Assembly: GCF_010183535.1 (NCBI RefSeq)
Contig: NC_071329.1
Span: 7,440,001 to 7,504,000 of the forward strand
Reading direction: 5' to 3'
Source: Caenorhabditis remanei
Taxonomy: Eukaryota > Nematoda > Chromadorea > Rhabditida > Rhabditidae
Length of the DNA stretch: 64,000 bases
Below, one piece after another: positions 49,021-60,700 of this stretch (positions within the stretch are counted from its first letter, which is position 1; each line of letters begins with the position of its first letter). The position numbers and the translations under genes are program-made. Below the pieces are notes generated by a model. That model was not told where the DNA came from, searched no databases, and saw nothing but the letters and a program-made list of their open reading frames with translations.

Positions 49021-52000
49021 TCATTTTTTGGAGTTTCTCTTCTGAACAATCCATGCTTGTATTCTCGATTTCAACTCATCATCTGGAACCAGCTCACTAT
49101 GAACCAACGGAGCACGATTGAATGGATTATTGGGTGTACTGAGAAGATGGCGTTCAATGACTGCGCGATCCATGACATGTCCGGATGGAAGTTTGACTGG
49201 ATCTACCATGATTGCATCCATAATTGGGTCCTTGAATTCTTCCGGCACATCATCATACTCTTCCTCGAGTTCTGCTTTAGATGCGTATTCTTTTTGTACA
49301 TCTTCAGCCAAGTGTACAAAACGTTCTAGCTGACTGACACCCAAAATGTTCTTATTCCTCATTTTTTCGATGACATTTTTGAAGAAGTCTGGGCTGTATG
49401 TTCTCTGAAAAAAATTATTAGAATTAAATGGTCAAGGATAACGGAAACCAACCTCATCATATGCTATATACTTCACAAATGCTGGAACATTAAGTCCCAG
49501 ATAAATCGAAATGAGCTGTATGACGAACTCTCGTGGCTGCCATCCGTAGCTACTAGGATTGTGAACTTTCAGCTCGGCGCACTTGTTACCCATCAACTGG
49601 GACAAATTGTGGTTCAGCATAGCAGCGAGACGTTCACCGAGAGCCGGTGTGCGGAATGGTTCTGGCGAGTTATCGGTGATTGAGAGCAACAATCCCAAAT
49701 TATTCTTGGCAGTTCCCAGCCATCCTGACACTTTACGTTTCGCCTCATCGTAGACTCCAAGATCCTGATTTCGCGCCTCTTGATCAGTTCTTTCCCATTC
49801 TTCTCTGTTCGCCATTTTCTTCTCAACATCATGAATACTCTTCAATCCAGACAGACTCTCGTCGATGCACCAAGTGGCATCGTTGATGACCATGTTGACA
49901 AAACGAATGAATTCGGATCCACACTCTCTTGCCATCTCCATGAATTTTGTCTTATAGAACACATCATCGCTCATCTTCTCCAACATATGCTGAATATTTC
50001 CGCGAACATTGAATTTCTCGTAAAAATCTCCGTTATCTTCGAAATCCGAGTAAAATCTGATCATACACAATAACAATTTCTCTTGAGACATTCGGAGGCT
50101 GACGACGTTGAACCACAGCGGTGGCTGAATAGCAGTCAGAACACGAACAAGTTTAGCAATAAGGAAAGGGCTCTTGACATAGTGATAATGAGTGAACATT
50201 ACAGTGAGTCGTTGAATCCATTCAGTATTACTCTCGACGAGCAGTTTTCCTCCGTTATAGATAGCAAATATGTAAAAATCGAGTACATCTTCAATATAGT
50301 TTTGTGGATATGCGCAGAACATTGGTGTCGGTTCAGCAGGCAATTGGCTATCGTCACCCATCAAATTCAGATTATCACAAAGAGCGTTCATCACGAGTTT
50401 CATCTGCTTATTCACAAAGTCCAAAGCTGAGGACATCAGTGCTGGATCTTGTCCTTGAGTCTTACAACAAAGCAAATGTCGAGACATCAGTCTCCAGTGT
50501 TCTTCTTGCTGGGCAAGCTTCTGTTCGAGCTCTTTCCTCTCGGTTCCTACCGCAGTTTTCAATTTTTCTTTGGTGGCAGCCACCTTGTTTTTGAGTTCTT
50601 TGATATGACGAGAATAGTCACTGATTTGGGTCATAAGAGGTGGTATTACAAGTTGTTGAGCAGCGATTGTCAAGAAAAAGCAAACTGTAGAGAAGTGATA
50701 GTCGACTGGTCGATCAGCTGGAAAAATTAAATATTATTTCTGAAAAATATTTTTAAAATTTACCGAATTGCGCAGCAAACGCCAAAGCGCTAGATTCGTC
50801 CATCTTGATACGAGTTTCCTTCGAAATATCAACAAGTGATCCAGGGAGGAAAGGATATTCCATGATAATTTTTGAAATATCAATCTTTTCGGAAAATCTG
50901 TACATGACTGATAGGAAGTTTGACATAAAATGATCGCAGACGACATCAGCCGGATCGTATTGAGTTCGAGTACGATCACTATTTGAACTTATAATAGTGG
51001 CAATCCATTTCAAAGTGTTGTTACGACTGGCTTGATCAACAGCTAATGGAAACATCACTTGATGAAGCAGAGACCGAATAGTGCTCATTCTATTGAAATA
51101 TTGTTTCTGTTCGATGTTAACTGATCCATCGGCTTTTCGTGCATCTTCTTCGACACCAATGAAGACACGGTTGTTCGGACGTCTAGCTGATGATTCGAGA
51201 CCATATTCAAAGAATGGACCAAGATATGACATAAGACCGAACTCTCTTCCTTTTATTTTCTCAGAAGGAACAGGAAGGAAATCTTCTCGATTCACAAGCA
51301 AATCACTTAATGGTCGAGGTCCGTTCGTGTCCACTCTTATACTCAGTAATAAGTTCATAACACGTAAAATTTGTTGAAAGACTTCATCATTGTTCAATTC
51401 GAAATGTTGACAGATGACTCCACTTCTCAAAATTCCGAAAATCGGATTGAAAACGTCGCTGAGGGTATCTTCATCGCAATCTTCTGGACTTGCCGCATAC
51501 TCTACCAAAGACTTGATAAAACTGAACGCCACGGTATCCTCCAAAAGACGTTTAACGAACACTAGAGAGGCTTGTTCACTGCGAACTTGATCGTCGAGAT
51601 ATCCTCTTTGAATCATAATGAATACAGAAAGAACGGCTCTCTTGGCAGCTTCAAGGCACTTCTTCGAGTAATGTGAGTCGGTCTGAAAAGAAGAGAATAT
51701 TAAATATTAAGTTGAGATAAGTTTAATTTACAACCCTTATTATGAAAATATTAAATATTACAAAACGAAATTTAACTCACTTTTCCAAGTTCATGATTAC
51801 AGCGAATGAAAGTTGCCAGCAGAAATTCGGTGGCATCTTCTTCACGACATCCGACAACATCACTAGATTCAATGAAGTTGTATGAATGACCAGACGCCGC
51901 TGTTTTTGATCCCTCTTCAGACAACAAGATAAACTTCGTGATTATTTCGGCAATATTGGACTGCAATGTCTCGGGAGATACATCGAACATCAGTTTTTGA

Positions 52001-52186
52001 ACATCTATTATAGAGTCGGCATATCGCAGCATTTTTTCATCTGGTTTTTCCTCACAATCAAAAAGTGACGTAAGGAATTCTTTGTTGCTCTCATCAGTAA
52101 CATCTGTCTGTAATGATTTCTAATCAAGTGTGAGAAATTTCAAAAAGTTAAAATAATCATACCATCGAAACATCATTGGTATCCAT
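49021..52186 (-). CDS. ufd-2: Ubiquitin conjugation factor E4 (UFD-2), U-box ligase
   Basis: Five exons (52186-52163, 52107-51781, 51682-50764, 50717-49453, 49404-49021) give 972 aa, near the length of other Ufd2 proteins. The large helical Ufd2 core spans most of the protein. Typical blocks are FGLMSYLGPFFEYGLE and NQMKLVMNAL-like NKQMKLVMNAL. The C-terminal U-box begins PEEFKDPIMDAIMVDPVKLP and continues through NPFNRAPL. UFD-2 extends ubiquitin chains on pre-ubiquitylated substrates and works with CDC-48 and CHN-1/CHIP (established for the family). An acceptor GTTTTAG at about 52210 just upstream of the ATG marks the 5' end of the mRNA, probably by trans-splicing. No residue appears to be missing. 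Confidence 0.95.
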
Positions 52187-53247
52187 CGGTGGTTGCAGAG
52201 TGGTCGCTCCGTCTTTAGAGTTTCTAAAACATTCGTGATTATCACGTGATCAACGGATGATAAAGAGAGAAATAAGAGAGTGGACGAAATGATTTTTGAA
52301 TGACCTGATAACAGACACATTTTCGGAGAAGATTCTTGAGAATTGAATGAGAGAAACAATTATTTGGGATTGTGAAGAAAAAATCATTAATTTTTTTTAA
52401 TCAACAGAAGTTGATCGTTTGAATAGTAACTAATGGATCTACCCACGAAGAAAACTTGCCTGCCCACGAACGCAAAAAAATGCATTTTTATGGCACAAAA
52501 ATGCAAAAAATGCATTAAATTGCATTCGTAAATAGAATTAAATTGCATTAAATGGTACAAGTTTTCTTCGTGGGTAGATCCATAATAAACTTGCACCGTT
52601 TGCACCGCGCGCAGCAGGGATAGTGGAAAATCGAAGAAGATAACCATTGTGAAGAGCAACGAGTAAGACGCTGACATTGCGGCGACTCGAGCGCATTGAC
52701 AGTGGGGCGCCCTTGCAGTTCTCGGCCACGGCCTCTGTTCATTACGTAACCGATTTTTTTGGATAAAAATAATGAGTGCAGGTGTATTGGAATACATGTA
52801 GAATGGAAACAACTTTAATAGTCGAGCTTAAAATCGAAACTTTTCCTCGGCGACTTATCGATTGGAAGAGGAAAATAGCAAAAACAACTTCAAAATTAAG
52901 AAATATGTTGAACTGACTGAAACACAATATTTTAATGTATTGTAATCTGAGATATGCTGAAATTGGAATAAAATTGATTTTAACAGTTTGTTTGGTACTG
53001 CAGCGAAAAGTTACAGTAACTTTTTCATCTCGCATCTGGCTACGGTAACTCTTTAGAAGAAATCAATCAAAACTTCTAATTTTCAAGCGCAGTCGATTAG
53101 TGCTTGTCATACAGATTGTAGTTTTCTGATAAATTTCACCGGAAAAATCAGGAAAAATAGACAATATATTGGGAACAGTTTTCATGTATTTTTTATTTTA
53201 AAAGCGTGAAAAAAACAGAAATCTTGAAATTGATAAAGCAGCGATCA
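52187..53247. other. Intergenic region upstream of ufd-2
   Basis: About 1.06 kb holds the ufd-2 promoter, a PIF/Harbinger-type MITE (52434-52582) and a GC-richer patch at about 52590-52745. No gene was supported. Confidence 0.4.
52434..52582. mobile_element. 149-bp PIF/Harbinger-type MITE
   Basis: The termini TGGATCTACCCACGAAGAAA and their exact complement give inverted repeats of about 25 bp. They are flanked by TAA on both sides (52431-52433 and 52583-52585). A 3-bp TAA/TWA duplication is typical of PIF/Harbinger. The inside has repeats of AAATGCA and no ORF. The unbroken terminal match suggests it is young. Confidence 0.75.
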
Positions 53248-55060
53248 TCAAGCTTGTAGATCGTGCCACACAAAAAAATCAAGAATATTAGAGTGATGCA
53301 TAACTGTCCCGATCTTCCCATCGCTTTTTCTCTTGAAATCCAAGCCATTCTGACAATCGATTTCTTCAACTCTGTAGATATAATGAATTCTGAAAACAAC
53401 AATTAAGAAAGATTGAGAATGAAAATGTTACTTGACACTTTTGGGTCTTCTACTCTTTCCTTCATCCCACACTTCTATCCCTTCCAGAATGTCTCCCCAA
53501 TTTGGCGTCAAATTGAAACCATCTAATCTGAGATGCATCAATTTTGTATTATTTCCATCCATCCAGTGGTTTATAAACTTTTTAACATCATCCTCTATGA
53601 ATGAGTGATTTTTAAGACATGCCACCTCGCATCCAATTTTCAGCAAGTCATCAAAACTGAACCATTTAGCATTAGCTAGGAGAAGTCGTGGCAGGCTCAG
53701 GAGCTGTAAGAAAAGAGAATAATAGAGAAGGAGCCAAAGTGTTAACTCACACTTCCTGGCTGAAAACCTTTCTCGACACGACAGTTTAAAGTTATTCCAA
53801 CCGTTGGCTTCAGAACTTCTAGCAGACGTGAAACGTCGTCATTCGAAAGAATATCAGGTTCTTTGCCGACAATTTTGACGAATTGACATCTTTCGAATCG
53901 AAGATTCGAAAACAAAAAATGAGAGTTTATAATTCGAAATGGTCGAATCCAGAGTGTGATAGTCTTATTGTTGAAAATATCGGATAGATAGTTGAAGAGG
54001 TGCACCAAGTGCATATCGATATCTTCCTCTTTTGAGTCACCGGGGAGATAGCAGGTTAAGCATTTCTCTTCTTTCTCACTGAAATACTTCTTTTACATAT
54101 AATTTAAATTCATTTTGAGGCTTTAGTTTTTCTTGTAGTGACATTTTATGACATGAGTTTTTGATTAGTACCAAAATCAAAGATTAGTGTATGAAAGTTA
54201 GTCTTCGTCAGTAGAAATCACTACTATCTTTTTTCATTAATACGAATCGAATGCCAAATTCGATACCAGCTGTTGACTCACCACACATGTAAAACTGAGT
54301 CTTCCATTTTCAATAGTCTCATCAAACCGTTTCCCACTTTCTCCGTTTTCAGTCTTATCACAAGTTGGGCATTCTCCTCTTTCTTCTCAAAAACACTGAT
54401 CGCCCAACACTTTTCACCTTTAAGCAGCTGAATCGGTTGGATTCGGCGTCTCGAGTACTTGATGCAAGCCAATACTCGATTAGATGTTTGAGATAATTCG
54501 AATCTGAACTTATTTACATTTTTTAACAATAAATTTTTTTTTAATTTACGGCACGTAAAATGGGTTATGTGTCTTTCCAGATCTTTCCCCTAAAACGGCT
54601 TTTACTTTCCTTTTTCTAGTCAACAAGAGGGCCCGCCTGTAGTTCTTGCAACATACAGCCGTTTGCATTTGTAAAGATAATCAAAAAAAAAGTTTGCAAG
54701 TTTGTGTACTCATATCTGTCTTGATCTCACAATTCGTTGTTTGAAAATTTACTGAAAAAAAATAAATAGAAAAAAATCGGCCGGTATGTTTTTCATAGTA
54801 CCCATTTGACAGTCGGTTTATTAGAGATTACCGTTCAATTGGCGATGCCGGTCTATTAGAGAAACTACGGTATCTCACGTGCACTCTTGGTCAGGTCTTT
54901 GGTCAGATAATTTATTTTTCCGTGCGTGGTCGCAAAGTAGCCGTGGATCCACCCTGAGTTCTTGAACAGAAGTAATAACTTACACATCAATAATTTCCAT
55001 GAGTTTTATGATTTTTTCGAATACTAGAAGCGGTGTGAATAGAATTACGAAGGGTTTCAT
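53248..55060 (-). CDS. F-box protein with FBA_2 domain
   Basis: Five exons (55060-54984, 54503-54282, 54078-53751, 53703-53432, 53389-53248) join in phase to 346 aa. The F-box starts in exon 1 (FTPLLVFEKIIKLMEIIDV) and continues in exon 2 (FELSQTSNRV), the classic nematode LxLPxLVxxxI...LSQTS pattern. Exons 3-5 encode the FBA_2 region, with SFDDLLKIGCEVACL, FINHWMDG, LRLDGFNL and the closing LDFKRKSDGKIGTV...FFVW. F-box proteins bring substrates to SKP1-cullin ubiquitin ligases. This nematode family is very large and turns over quickly, and has been linked to defence against foreign proteins. Intron 1 is 480 bp. All junctions are canonical, so the gene looks intact. Confidence 0.8.
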
Positions 55061-55747
55061 TAGTAGTAAGAGAAAGAAATTCTATCGATCAGGGCAAATA
55101 GTGAGATGAGTCTGCGCGGCTGGTGTGCTTGGAGCCCTTTGGTATTTTACGGTGTAATAAATACGACACCCACGCTAGGTCAAATGACAGTACTCAAATT
55201 CTTACTTCTTTTCATGTTGCACAGAGTGCCTTCTGACATCATGTTCAACGACTGTCAGGAAGTTTCGAAAACTTCACAGAGTTGCTGTTGACTACCTTCG
55301 AAGTATACAAACGAATGTGGTTTCATGCTATCTTCTGAAATTACTGTGACAATATTGACCAGACAAAAATATAACTGACTGTCACTGTTCTATTCTTCCG
55401 AGTTCTATAGCCCCTATAATTTTATAACTTTTTCTTGAACATGCAATTGAAAAAGTGCAAAATCTTTGAAGCTTGGAATGCTACGTTTCAATTATTTTCG
55501 TAGAAACGTCTGTACCTTTCGGAGGATTTGTAATCAAAGGTTAATTCAATGAAGTAATCTACGCGTCGCAAAGCATTTATTTTAAATAAAAGTTATATTG
55601 TTCATAATTATTCATGAACAATTTATACTATTATGTCGAGTTCGAATTATGAGTATCAGTAATTTTCAGTAGTCTGAGAATAAATTAAGTCGCAAGGTTT
55701 CAAGCTTAAAAGCATTTCAAAGTGAGAGTATTCTTAAATCAAATTAT
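55061..55747. other. Intergenic region between F-box and PRXL2-like genes
   Basis: About 690 bp of AT-rich DNA between two minus-strand genes. A short plus-strand ORF at 55106-55291 has no supporting features. Confidence 0.4.
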
Positions 55748-57763
55748 TCAACTAATTACACAACATGGTTTCTTCTTATCCGTTGCACTTTCTTTCGTAA
55801 CTGAAATCTCGGAATTCACTTTTGCCAGATTTCCACCCTTTGGAATGGAGATTGTTGAGTTGTTGTTGCTCTCCAGATATTTTTCATTCTAGAAATTTGG
55901 ATATATTTTCCATTTTTGATATTTTCGAACTCACTCTAGCCTCAACCAACTTCACAATCTCATCAATGTCTGGCCATGAGTCTGCCTTATCATCTTCGAT
56001 ATGCTTGTAAAGAATCTCTCCAGATTTATCCACAAGTACAGTACCCCCTTTCTGTGAAATGTAGGCAACTGAGTCCTCGGATCCTGCTGCTTCTTTCGAA
56101 GCAGTGTTTGCATAGTCACCTTCAACCAAGGATGCCTCCACAACCTGGAAACAAGTTTCATAAATTACAGTATACTCTGAATCTTCCTTACTTTACAGAG
56201 TGTACGCCATCCGTTGTACTCCAAAGCTGACTTTCTGTTATTTTTCAATTGTTCCTCAGCCTCACTCATATCGTATAATTTTCGGAATGGAACTCCAATC
56301 AACTTGATATAAGCACCACCGCTCGAACCGATTGGGGGTCCTTTTGTGAGTAAAAAGACGTCGCATCTCAGCTTTCGGAGTTCATCGATTCGGTTGTATA
56401 GCCCCAGAATGTGATCGTTGACTTCTGGTTTGTTGAAAGCGCTGGAAATGAAATTGAATAGAGTTTCAAAAGTACTTTCAGAATTTCTTTTAATATGAAA
56501 TTTCTTTCCTGAAAGCTACAGTAGTCTCCATGCGGTTACTCATTGCTTCAATTTTTTGTACTTCTTATTATTTCTCCAATCACAAAAACTACAAAAAACT
56601 AACCGAACTACAATGATGAGGACACAATCGAAAGCACTTCCTGTTACGTAGTACGAGATTGTTTTGCTTTGAAGTCCGAGAATTCCAGAATCTGAAAAAT
56701 AATTGGAATCAGAGAACTACAAAGTTAGAATTGTTACCTTCTGGCAGAGTAGTAACATGACTTTTGACTGGTCCATGTGTTTTCTCCAACTCATCATCAA
56801 TATCCCGTAGGAAGCAATCCCAAGCTTCGAATGATTCCAAGAGAGCTTTTCCAGAAGCTTCTGAAAATTACATTATATTTCTCTATAAATACCTTTTTTA
56901 ATACATCATACTCTCCCTCAGAATAACTTTTTCCCCCAAAAGTCTGCTGTTAATCCCCAAAAAAAGATTTTCGATTAGTTAGCAGAAGAAAAAACTAGCT
57001 CGGACTTCGAGTACATAATCCATTCTAACCCATTTATATGATATCAACAAATCGGGTTAAGATTCTCTGGTGGTCTTTCTTTTTTGAGACTAACAGGAAC
57101 TAGGCACCTAGTACGTCATTGAGATTAGAAGTTTGAAAACTAGAAGTTCCTTTTTAAATGAAATTTAGCAGACAATGGATGAAACGATCTCTGAATATCT
57201 TCCTGACAAATTCCAGACGAACGAGATTACCTTCAACCCACTCATAGAAAGTTCAAATAAGGTTTTTATTCATAACAATAAATTCCTCCCCCCTTCCACT
57301 TACTCATTGCTGGATCCTCTTCCCATTCTTTCAATTTCTGAATCAATTCATCCAATGACTTCACTTTGGCGACGTCGAAAAGCTTTGCAAGTTCCGGGCA
57401 GAATTCGGTGACGAGGAAGCGGTTTTGAACATAGTTTGCAACAAAAACGGATCGACTGTTTTGGAGGATTACCTAGAATTTTCAATATCGAAAAATGGTA
57501 CTCCTGCAACGGATATAAAACGAACCTCATTATATTCTGCAAGTTTTCCATGGAAGAAGTCGACAACAGCTGCGATCTGTTCATCAGCCGAAGATCCAAC
57601 TTGTTCATTCACCGTGGTTGGAAGTAGGAGAATGTCACGTACCTGAAACTTCGTTTTCTAATTATTGAAAAAATCTTTTTAAGTTTTGATTCGAAATGGT
57701 GTATCTCTGGTGATTACTGTATTCAACCACCACACTCACCTGTTCGTTTTGTTCCTCGGCCAT
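55748..57763 (-). CDS. Peroxiredoxin-like 2 (AhpC/TSA-type) protein lacking redox cysteines, with CaaX tail
   Basis: Eight exons (57763-57740, 57642-57526, 57472-57304, 56860-56738, 56691-56604, 56441-56192, 56144-55935, 55888-55748) give 373 aa. About 145 residues of helical, acidic N-terminus precede a thioredoxin-like fold (about 150-325). Its pattern matches the PRXL2/AhpC-TSA_2 family: SGILGLQSKTISYY, CVLIIVVRAFNKPE, LRKLRCDVFLLTKG, then GGTVLVDKSGEILYKH. Where the family has a CxxC after the first strand, this protein has NKPE, so classic redox activity is unlikely. The last exon encodes a disordered tail ending in a basic patch and a CaaX-type box, KKKPCCVIS, predicting prenylation (CVIS favours farnesyl). 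An alternative reading without the last splice stops at 55884 and lacks the tail. A membrane-anchored, non-catalytic role is inferred. Confidence 0.75.
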
Positions 57764-60700
57764 CAAATATGCCTTAAACATGATTCAATTGTTTTTGGGA
57801 AAAAAAAATTAAAGAAGACGAATCAGAAGAGAATGAGATCGAATAATATGAAAATGAAAGAAAAAAGAAGAAAAAGGGAGTCACTTTCTGTTTTTTGTAT
57901 TCGTTTTTCTAAATACAATGCGATGATTCGTTTGCTTCTAATCCGCTATCCTCGTCTCTTTTTATTTCAATTTTTCCCCATTTTTTTCGAGAAAGGAAAA
58001 AAGAGAACGATGAATAAACCTAATCAAAGAAAAGGGAAAAAGAAGGACGAATTCCGGGTATTAAGAAGAGTCAATAGAGTGGGAGAGCAGACGGATGCCC
58101 TCTTTTTAAGGTCATTTGTTCCGAAAACTTGGAAGAGATCTTTTGGGATAGGAATGAAAAAGGAGAAGATCGTAGATCAGAATGGATTCTTCATTTCTCA
58201 GATTCAAAATTAATGTCAAAATCAAACCTGGAAGTTCATTCCTTATGAATCCGTGACCTCAATTTTTTATTTCTAGATCTAAAAATCGTCTGAGCGGAGG
58301 TGTCAATTGTGGAATAATAACAAAAATAGAGGGACATTTACTCAAGATATTGACGTTTTTCGCCTCGAAACACCTGCTCTAACTGGGTTCGAATAAGCAA
58401 ATGGAGAGGTGTCTTATTCTAGGAGAAAACGGACGGGATAGTGGAACCGACACGTCGCGTGATTCTTACAGAGAATAACTTTGACAAGAATTAATCAAAA
58501 AGTGGTAGAATCATATTGTGGTATTAAAACAAAAAAAAGATATGAAGTGATATCATTTTGAATAGAAATCTGACTCAAATGGAAGACAAGGAAAAAGAGG
58601 AGGAGGTGGAGTAGGAGGAGGTGGAACAAAGATGAGAAATCATCTAGAAAGAACATGAACATTTTGTCTGAAAAGGGAAGAACGGAATGACTATTTCATA
58701 GAGACGAAATGTCTAGTTTTTCCAGATGAACTTCCAAATAGATTTACTTTGAAAAATCGAACAGATGTTGATTCGCATTACCGTATACCAGACTTGTCAC
58801 GGGCTGAGCCGGACCGAGATCAAAATTATTTTCGGCCCGGCCCGTTGTGAACCAAATGTTGACATTTCTTTTGACCTTTTTTGAGCTTTTAAGTGAAAAA
58901 AGTTTAGTTTTCGACTAAAAATTTAAAATTCCAATTTTGACAATTCTGCGTATACGGTTTCATTGAATTCTGTTGGACTAGGTCTGACTTCGAGTCATCA
59001 AAATTCAACTGATTGTGAGAGCCATAAAAATTCTAGAAGTTATTTTACTAATTATCAATTTTTGTGTAGAGTGCAAATTCGGGAGACATTACTTCACTTT
59101 AATGTTTCATATTAGGCTCCAAACGACTATCACAAGAAAGTTATCTTTCAAAAAATCACATTTTAGTATTATCGGATAGTAATTCTATGACTTTCGATGG
59201 TTTTCTAAGATGGTGTTCAAAATAGATATTTTCCCATAGAACAAAATGTTATCTTACTGTATTTTACTGTATCTATGTGTGATACCTTGAATAGAGTAAA
59301 ATCTTAAAAATAGGGCAAATGTATGCCTGCGTATATAAAATACAGTGAAGGGACGATGCGAAAAACATCGAAAATTCCAGAACACTACAAAAAACAGAAT
59401 GAAAATTGTATTTGGGTATACGTAGTTCTATACAATTCTCATAAAACTGAAATTTCTTTTTCACTGAATTCCTTCTTGAATTCACATTCAAAGACTCTCG
59501 GGGTTGAAAATGAACCCAAACGACGTACAGACAGACCACAATTTCCACGTCACATCTAGTTGGACCAAGACATAAATCGGAATAATTGCTAGTTTCATCG
59601 TATAGAAATCCAATTACTTGAAAAGAAAACGAAGAAATAGAGCCCATTTTTTGTTCATTTTTTTAGCTCTTTTCGGATGGGTGTATAGCTACAAAACCTC
59701 TATACAATGTGAAGTCATTCAGTTGAATGGATGAAGGGAAATGTAAGAAAACGATTCTGAATGAGCCTGATGGAAGAAGGGAAAAAGAAGGGAACAAAGG
59801 AGAGAAAATGGAATGGAGAGAAGAAAAATAAAGAAAGGATTATGAGAATATTTTGAAAATGAGTCAGTCAGTGGGTGTTCTTTTTTCTTACTGGAAGAGG
59901 ACGGGCGGTTCGAATTTAGTTTAAATCCGGAGAAGAAGTATTGGTAGACTTATAAAAGGACGAGGACAAAAAGCGCTTTTTCAAGCAAAAGAAAGAACCG
60001 ACAAAGGAAGAAGTGCTTAGCAGATTGATATATTAACGAAGTGTTTGAACTCATGTTCTTTTGCTAAAGAAAAATGAAATTCTCGAGTCTGTTGAGGTGG
60101 TTTGGATATTGAAAGGAACTCCGATTTCTATAAACGGGATACTAGTAATACTGATGTATTGGTGATACTTCTCTTCAATTTCAAGTCTATAGAAATAGCA
60201 GATATATTTTGAGTATTTAGAGTAGAGGGAAAAAAGTATATTTCTGGTAAATTATGAACAAAAAGTTCCTGAATTAGTCTGAAAATTATCTAAAAATCCG
60301 CTCGACTATTCTACCATTTTTCTTGAAGACTATAGTCAAAATCTTTAAAATCAGCTTCTTTCGATAAAATTGCAGATATTGAAACTTCAGAAATTATGCT
60401 ATTTGAAATTTATTTAAATCTAATGAAAAAATTCAGACACTTCGTGAACTTGCTAGAAAAATAGACCGAATACCTCAACTCTAGTTTCTGAAAATCTCAA
60501 CACCAATGTTCACAGACCAAAATATCTGACCGGGTTTCTCTGAAAATTATCCTGTCTGATATCATTTCTCAGATTCTTGAGTAAGCTGAATCTGATTATT
60601 GTTATCTTGAGACCTCGATTCCCAGTTGTCTGGAAATTCTTTCAACTTGCAATACTCCCTTGATTGGAGATTGCAAAAATAGAATGAATAGAAACAGAAG

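Noticed and set aside
54278..54529. Using 54529 as the start of the F-box gene
   Set aside because: That frame begins with TTG, and an upstream exon (55060-54984) supplies the ATG and the missing F-box N-terminus in phase.
57175..57411. Plus-strand ORF starting MDETISEYLPDKF
   Set aside because: It lies in an intron of the minus-strand PRXL2-like gene and then runs antisense through its exon 3.
57686..58213. 175-codon plus-strand open frame
   Set aside because: It begins at a TTG, is Lys/Arg/Phe-rich from AT-rich DNA, overlaps the PRXL2-like promoter, and has no domain.
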